Positions 62,061 to 64,000 of a stretch of DNA of 64,000 nt are shown here, one piece after another. The translations under genes were made by a program, and so were the position numbers. Numbering within the stretch: position 1 is the first letter of the stretch; every line of letters begins with the position of its first letter. The stretch spans positions 1,539,501 to 1,603,500 of the forward strand of contig JAJKFH010003075.1 in assembly GCA_023333565.1 (NCBI GenBank). Reading direction: 5' to 3'. The notes under the pieces were generated by a model. It made no database searches and was not told the origin of the DNA. It saw only the letters and a program-made list of their open reading frames with translations. The stretch is from Puffinus mauretanicus (Eukaryota > Chordata > Aves > Procellariiformes > Procellariidae).

Positions 62061-64000
62061 CTAAGACATTTTAAAAAAAATTAAATGGAACGAAAAATGC
62101 AGACGTAGAAAACACTTGCTGTAAACCTTCTGCCTGTGCCAAAGTTTTGCTGATTCTTCCCTCCCTCTCCAACAAGTGCAGCTGCATGGTTTGCACCAAT
62201 AAAGACTTTATAAGAGGTGTCTATTTTTTGGAAATAATTCAGCACCATTAACGTGGTAACAAAAATAAAACACATTATTTCACTTCTTCATAGTTGTAGC
62301 TTCTGAGGTGTTGAGAGATTATAGCTCAATTCAATATGTAATTACAGCTGTGGCAACCTGCCAAAATTTGGATCAGAATTTAATCAAATGAGGCTTTTTC
62401 CCTCTTTTGGGAAACGCATTGATTTTAACTTGCAGAGTCTCATTTGTAAAAGTGATTCGCCACACAGCCAGACTCTCCCACAACAAAAACATCAAAAAAA
62501 AAGTGCCTAGGAATGCATATTCATTTAATAAAGTAATTTTCTTCGGAACTGTGTATATTCAACTTACGCAGTTTTATTAAATACTTCATGTATATTTAGT
62601 AAACCAAGTGACTTTCACTCCGTAATTTCTTCTCTATATCAAATGGCATATTAATATATTTTAAGTGGGATTTCATAATCTCAAAATTAATTCCATCATA
62701 AAAAGCCCCCCCACAAAACTGCGCAATCACAGAAACGCGGGATTGTCTTGATCAAATTTTCACCGAAGCTGCAGCACTTCGGGATAGCTATCTACAAACA
62801 CAATAAAGGAACACACAGCAAGTGCCTAATAGTTAAGGATTTCTCTACAAAATGAAAAGTCACTCACATAGTATATTTACTTTTTTTTTTAATTGCTTTA
62901 CTATAGCACCCTATATTATGCAACCATCCAGTCTGACTTTCAAAAGAGCTAAGCTTTAACAGTCCCACTAAGAAGAAAGCAAACTAATGGGATCTCACTA
63001 GCTCCAACTGTAATGATAAGCATGGTAGAAGAACAGTGACAATATACATAACACATCTTATTTCTCTCTCTGCACTTTCTGTTGCTTGCAAACATGTAGT
63101 ATTCTCTTGGACATTGTAGCACAGGTGCAATCAAAGATGAATGGAATCTATTCTTGCAATTTAATGATGAGAATTTGAGATTCATTTTTCAAACAGTGAA
63201 AGTAAAAGAAGTTTGGCCTAGCCTACTAGAAATGAAAAAGCCATCTGAAAAAAAAATCATTGTGAAAATAAACTTCTGGCAGGAATATAATAAAAAATCA
63301 CTAATTCTGAAACATGCTTAAAACACGACACAAATAAAAATAGATGCTGATATATGGATTTTCTTTCAGTGAAAAATAAGGCTTGCGTCTCTCTGCAGCA
63401 GCATCTCTCCAGCCACACATTCATCCTGACTTGTTGACTGCAAAAACATAGATGCACGTTGCAGAACCCTCTCCAAAAAAAGTGTTCAGGTGTATCCAAG
63501 GGTTAGGCACACTTTTCTGGCCATAGCTCATTCAACCCAAAAGGTCATTGTGCCTAATGATTTGTCACTGGGACCCTGTCAGAATTCATTGCCCCCTCTG
63601 AACTGCTAACATAACTGCTGCACACATCAGCGCTGCTGAAATGAGCTAAACTAAAACCAAAGGAAACTCTCTGTAGAATTTCAAACATGGTTTAAGAAAG
63701 AAATGGACACTTCGCCAGGACTGGGTAAAAGAGCAGCTCCATGATCAATTATTGCAATGGATGAAAATGAGCGGTGACTTTCAGCAAGTAGGCAGTAACA
63801 AGCCAGAGGCAGTAGTCCTCGGCTTGGTCTATACCACAGTCTGGAGCAGAGGTCACATCCTGCTGGTTCACACCGTGCTCAGGAGGCATGCTCGCACAGC
63901 TTTTATCAAAGTAGGTAGAAGCAATGTACAGATATTTGAGGGGCAATGACTGGCATGTAGTCCTCATAAAGCACATCAGCCCACAAGCACAGAGAACACA
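62061..64000 (-). other. USH2A: USH2A intron 43 (partial)
   Basis: Intron upstream of exon 44 in gene order. Human exon 43 is short and could be overlooked, but no minus-strand segment with FN3 residues, proper splice sites and the needed phase (ending with two codon bases) was seen. It should lie to the right of the window. Confidence 0.75.

Noticed and set aside
62061..64000. Search for human exon 43 upstream of exon 44
   Set aside because: No FN3-like minus-strand segment with acceptor, donor and the required phase was found.

Overview
This window is an interior piece of a vertebrate gene, read on the minus strand: USH2A (usherin). Usherin is the very large extracellular and transmembrane protein of photoreceptor periciliary membranes and hair-cell ankle links. 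Eighteen consecutive coding exons can be placed to the base. They equate to human exons 44-61 and run from about 62,060 down to 3,303. Every one has a GT donor, an AG acceptor and a phase that joins without a stop. Together they give 3,394 coding bases, against 3,385 for the same stretch of the human cDNA by my recollection. The 9-base difference is explained by one extra codon in exon 50 and two in exon 52. The gene continues past both ends of the window: no start codon, terminal exon, promoter or poly(A) site is present.

The organism is probably a bird, or at least a sauropsid. The basis is the diverged but collinear usherin sequence, compact introns (the whole 18-exon block fits in about 59 kb), AT-rich and repeat-poor introns, no visible Alu or L1 sequence, and two decayed LINE fragments of CR1/L3 type. 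Species cannot be named from the sequence alone.

Protein layout, 5' to 3' of the gene (right to left in the window): exons 44-47 carry the end of one fibronectin type III (FN3) repeat and then complete FN3 repeats. Exons 47-48 start an FN3 repeat that is interrupted by a cysteine-rich module (end of exon 48 through exon 52) built from about thirteen CC doublets. The FN3 fold then resumes at the end of exon 52 and in exon 53. Exons 53-61 hold five more FN3 repeats and the start of a sixth.

The rest is intron. The notable intronic items are: a GC-rich island with a 38-bp tandem duplication (about 21,500-22,100), a tRNA-derived SINE-like element with an A tail (about 24,465-24,625), two CR1/L3-like reverse-transcriptase fragments (about 42,690-42,910 and 53,190-53,650), a 13-bp-arm hairpin (50,862-50,893), an 18-bp perfect palindrome (1,115-1,132), a 19-bp tandem duplication (27,442-27,479), and several microsatellites or homopolymer runs. 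I found no second protein-coding gene, RNA gene, CRISPR array or novel system.
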